Origin: MKRK01 sp001896915
Lineage (GTDB): Bacteria; Bacillota; Clostridia; Oscillospirales; Acutalibacteraceae
Assembly (NCBI GenBank): GCA_937973935.1
Contig: CALJJF010000055.1
Coordinates: 1 to 6,970 of the forward strand
DNA: 6,970 bases
Direction of reading: 5' to 3'
Under the pieces are notes generated by a model. The model saw only the letters and a list, made by a program, of their open reading frames with translations, was not told where the DNA came from and searched no databases. This document shows, one piece after another, positions 6,019-6,970 of this stretch. The translations under genes and the position numbers were made by a program. The first letter of the stretch is position 1. Each line of letters opens with the position of its first letter.

Positions 6019-6384
6019 ATGGAAGTTAAAATTAATAAAGAGATTCGGGATTATACCGAATCAATGTATTTTGGACTGTCTTTACGGCAGTTCTTTTTTT
6101 CTATCTTGGCATGTGCGGTAGCGGTACTGATTTATTTCGTTCTGCGATCATATTTCGGGATAGAAACATTATCATGGGTCTGCATACTCGGAGCTGCTCC
6201 ATGCGCAGCAATGGGGTTTATCACTTATAACGGTATGTCGGCTGAAAAGTTTATTTGGGCATGGATCAGATCAGAGATTCTCATGCCAAAAAAGCTATCA
6301 TTTTACAGTACCAATATCTATTTTGATGCAATGAAACCAGCGCTTGAAAAAAAGGAAAAGGAGGTCGCAGAGAGATATGATTAA
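6019..6384 (+). CDS. prgI: PrgI family conjugation membrane protein (CD1111-like)
   Basis: 121-aa protein. Its N-terminus (MEVKINKEIRDYTESMYFGL) followed by LRQFFF is the hallmark of the PrgI family. Two hydrophobic segments follow at about 23-43 and 51-70, then a charged cytoplasmic tail ending in KKEKEVAERYD. PrgI proteins correspond to VirB3 in position and are thought to anchor or partner VirB4 in the inner membrane. TAAGGAGGT at 6004-6012 lies 6 nt before the ATG. The last 8 nt overlap the start of virB4, indicating coupled translation. Normally it would directly follow trbL; here the antisense membrane-protein gene separates them. Confidence 0.92.
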   Translation: MEVKINKEIRDYTESMYFGLSLRQFFFSILACAVAVLIYFVLRSYFGIETLSWVCILGAAPCAAMGFITYNGMSAEKFIWAWIRSEILMPKKLSFYSTNIYFDAMKPALEKKEKEVAERYD

Positions 6385-6970
6385 AACACTTGCAAGATTA
6401 TTCAGACAGGATAAAGAACAATTTGTGATTCCTAAAGGGGTGCAGGACTGTATGCCGATTTTCAATATATCGAAAGATGGCATTATGCGCCTAACCCGAT
6501 CAAAGAGAAACAATAGCCATAAATACGCTAAAACCTACCGCTTTACCGACATCAATTATGCCGTTGCTTCACGAGAGGATAAAGAGGCTATGTTTTTGGA
6601 CTACTCGGAATTCTTAAATTCCTTTGACAGCGGAGCCACAACCAAAATTACCATTATCAATCGAAAACTAAATCGCACATCCTTTGAACAGAATGTTTTG
6701 ATTCCTATGGCAAACGATGGTCTTGACGAATATCGTCGCGAGTACAATCAAATGCTGCTTGACAAGACAGTCGGAGCGGATGCTGTTGTGCAGGAAAAAT
6801 ATATTACAGTAAGCATTCACAAAAAGTCAGTTCAAGAAGCACGGAATTATTTCGCCCGTGTCGGTGCAGAGCTTGCAGGACATTTGGTGCGGCTTGGTTC
6901 CCGGTTTGAGGAATTGGATTCAGTTGAAAAACTGCGGATATTCCATGATTTCTTCCGGGCGGGAGAAGAA
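6377..6970 (+). CDS. virB4: VirB4-like conjugal transfer ATPase (CD1110-like), 5' part
   Basis: Open from ATG 6377 to the right edge: 198 codons, all in frame, with no stop. The protein begins MIKTLARLFRQDKEQFVIPK and continues with features of the VirB4 N-terminal domain: a VQDCMPIF..ISKDGIMRL stretch, the KTYRFTDINYAVAS segment (about 51-65), FLDYSEFLNSFDSG and KITIINRKLNR (about 90-100), and EKYITVSIHKKSVQEARNYF (about 139-158). The Walker motifs of the ATPase domain lie beyond the window and cannot be checked. VirB4 energises assembly and transport through the channel. The ATG overlaps the prgI stop by 8 nt, and AGAGAG upstream is a weak ribosome binding site, consistent with coupling. 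The full protein is expected to be several times longer. Confidence 0.92.
   Translation, partial: MIKTLARLFRQDKEQFVIPKGVQDCMPIFNISKDGIMRLTRSKRNNSHKYAKTYRFTDINYAVASREDKEAMFLDYSEFLNSFDSGATTKITIINRKLNRTSFEQNVLIPMANDGLDEYRREYNQMLLDKTVGADAVVQEKYITVSIHKKSVQEARNYFARVGAELAGHLVRLGSRFEELDSVEKLRIFHDFFRAGEE

Noticed and set aside
1..6970. CRISPR array, tRNA or rRNA genes
   Set aside because: No regularly spaced repeats, and no tRNA- or rRNA-like conserved segments were seen on either strand.

Overview
The window is part of the conjugation (mating-pair formation) module of an integrative and conjugative element of the Tn1549 / Clostridioides difficile CTn type. The host is most likely a Clostridia-class member of the Bacillota. 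This rests on the gene order on the + strand: ArdC-like protein, small conserved protein, VirD4-type coupling protein, Maff2/VirB2-like small membrane protein, VirB6/TrbL (CD1112-like), PrgI and VirB4 (CD1110-like). Supporting signs are strong AGGAGG-type ribosome binding sites, moderate-to-low GC, and very short or overlapping gene junctions. All family assignments come from reading the proteins; no database search was possible.

Layout. 39-947 encodes an ArdC/LtrC-like protein with a degenerate metallopeptidase motif. 963-1151 encodes a 62-aa conserved small protein whose end overlaps the start of virD4 (1138-2928). 2946-3296 encodes a 116-aa protein with a signal peptide and two membrane segments, like a VirB2 pilin. 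The transfer operon is then interrupted by about 1.35 kb: a near-perfect hairpin (3330-3371), an AT-rich gene of unknown function on the opposite strand (3418-4431), and about 220 bp with what may be decayed coding sequence on the - strand. The module resumes with virB6/trbL (4679-5515). It is interrupted again by a small - strand gene for a three-helix membrane protein (5525-5923) with its own candidate promoter. It continues with prgI (6019-6384) and virB4, which starts at 6377 and runs off the right edge.

How the parts fit. VirD4 would bring the relaxosome-bound DNA to the channel, VirB4 would power it, VirB6/TrbL and PrgI form inner-membrane parts, and the VirB2-like protein may be a pilin-like subunit. 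The ArdC-like protein probably binds ssDNA or protects incoming DNA. The two - strand genes are the least explained part: both sit in gaps of an otherwise tightly packed operon and both flank trbL. They are best read as accessory cargo (defence, exclusion or regulation are possible), but neither has a function that can be read from its sequence.
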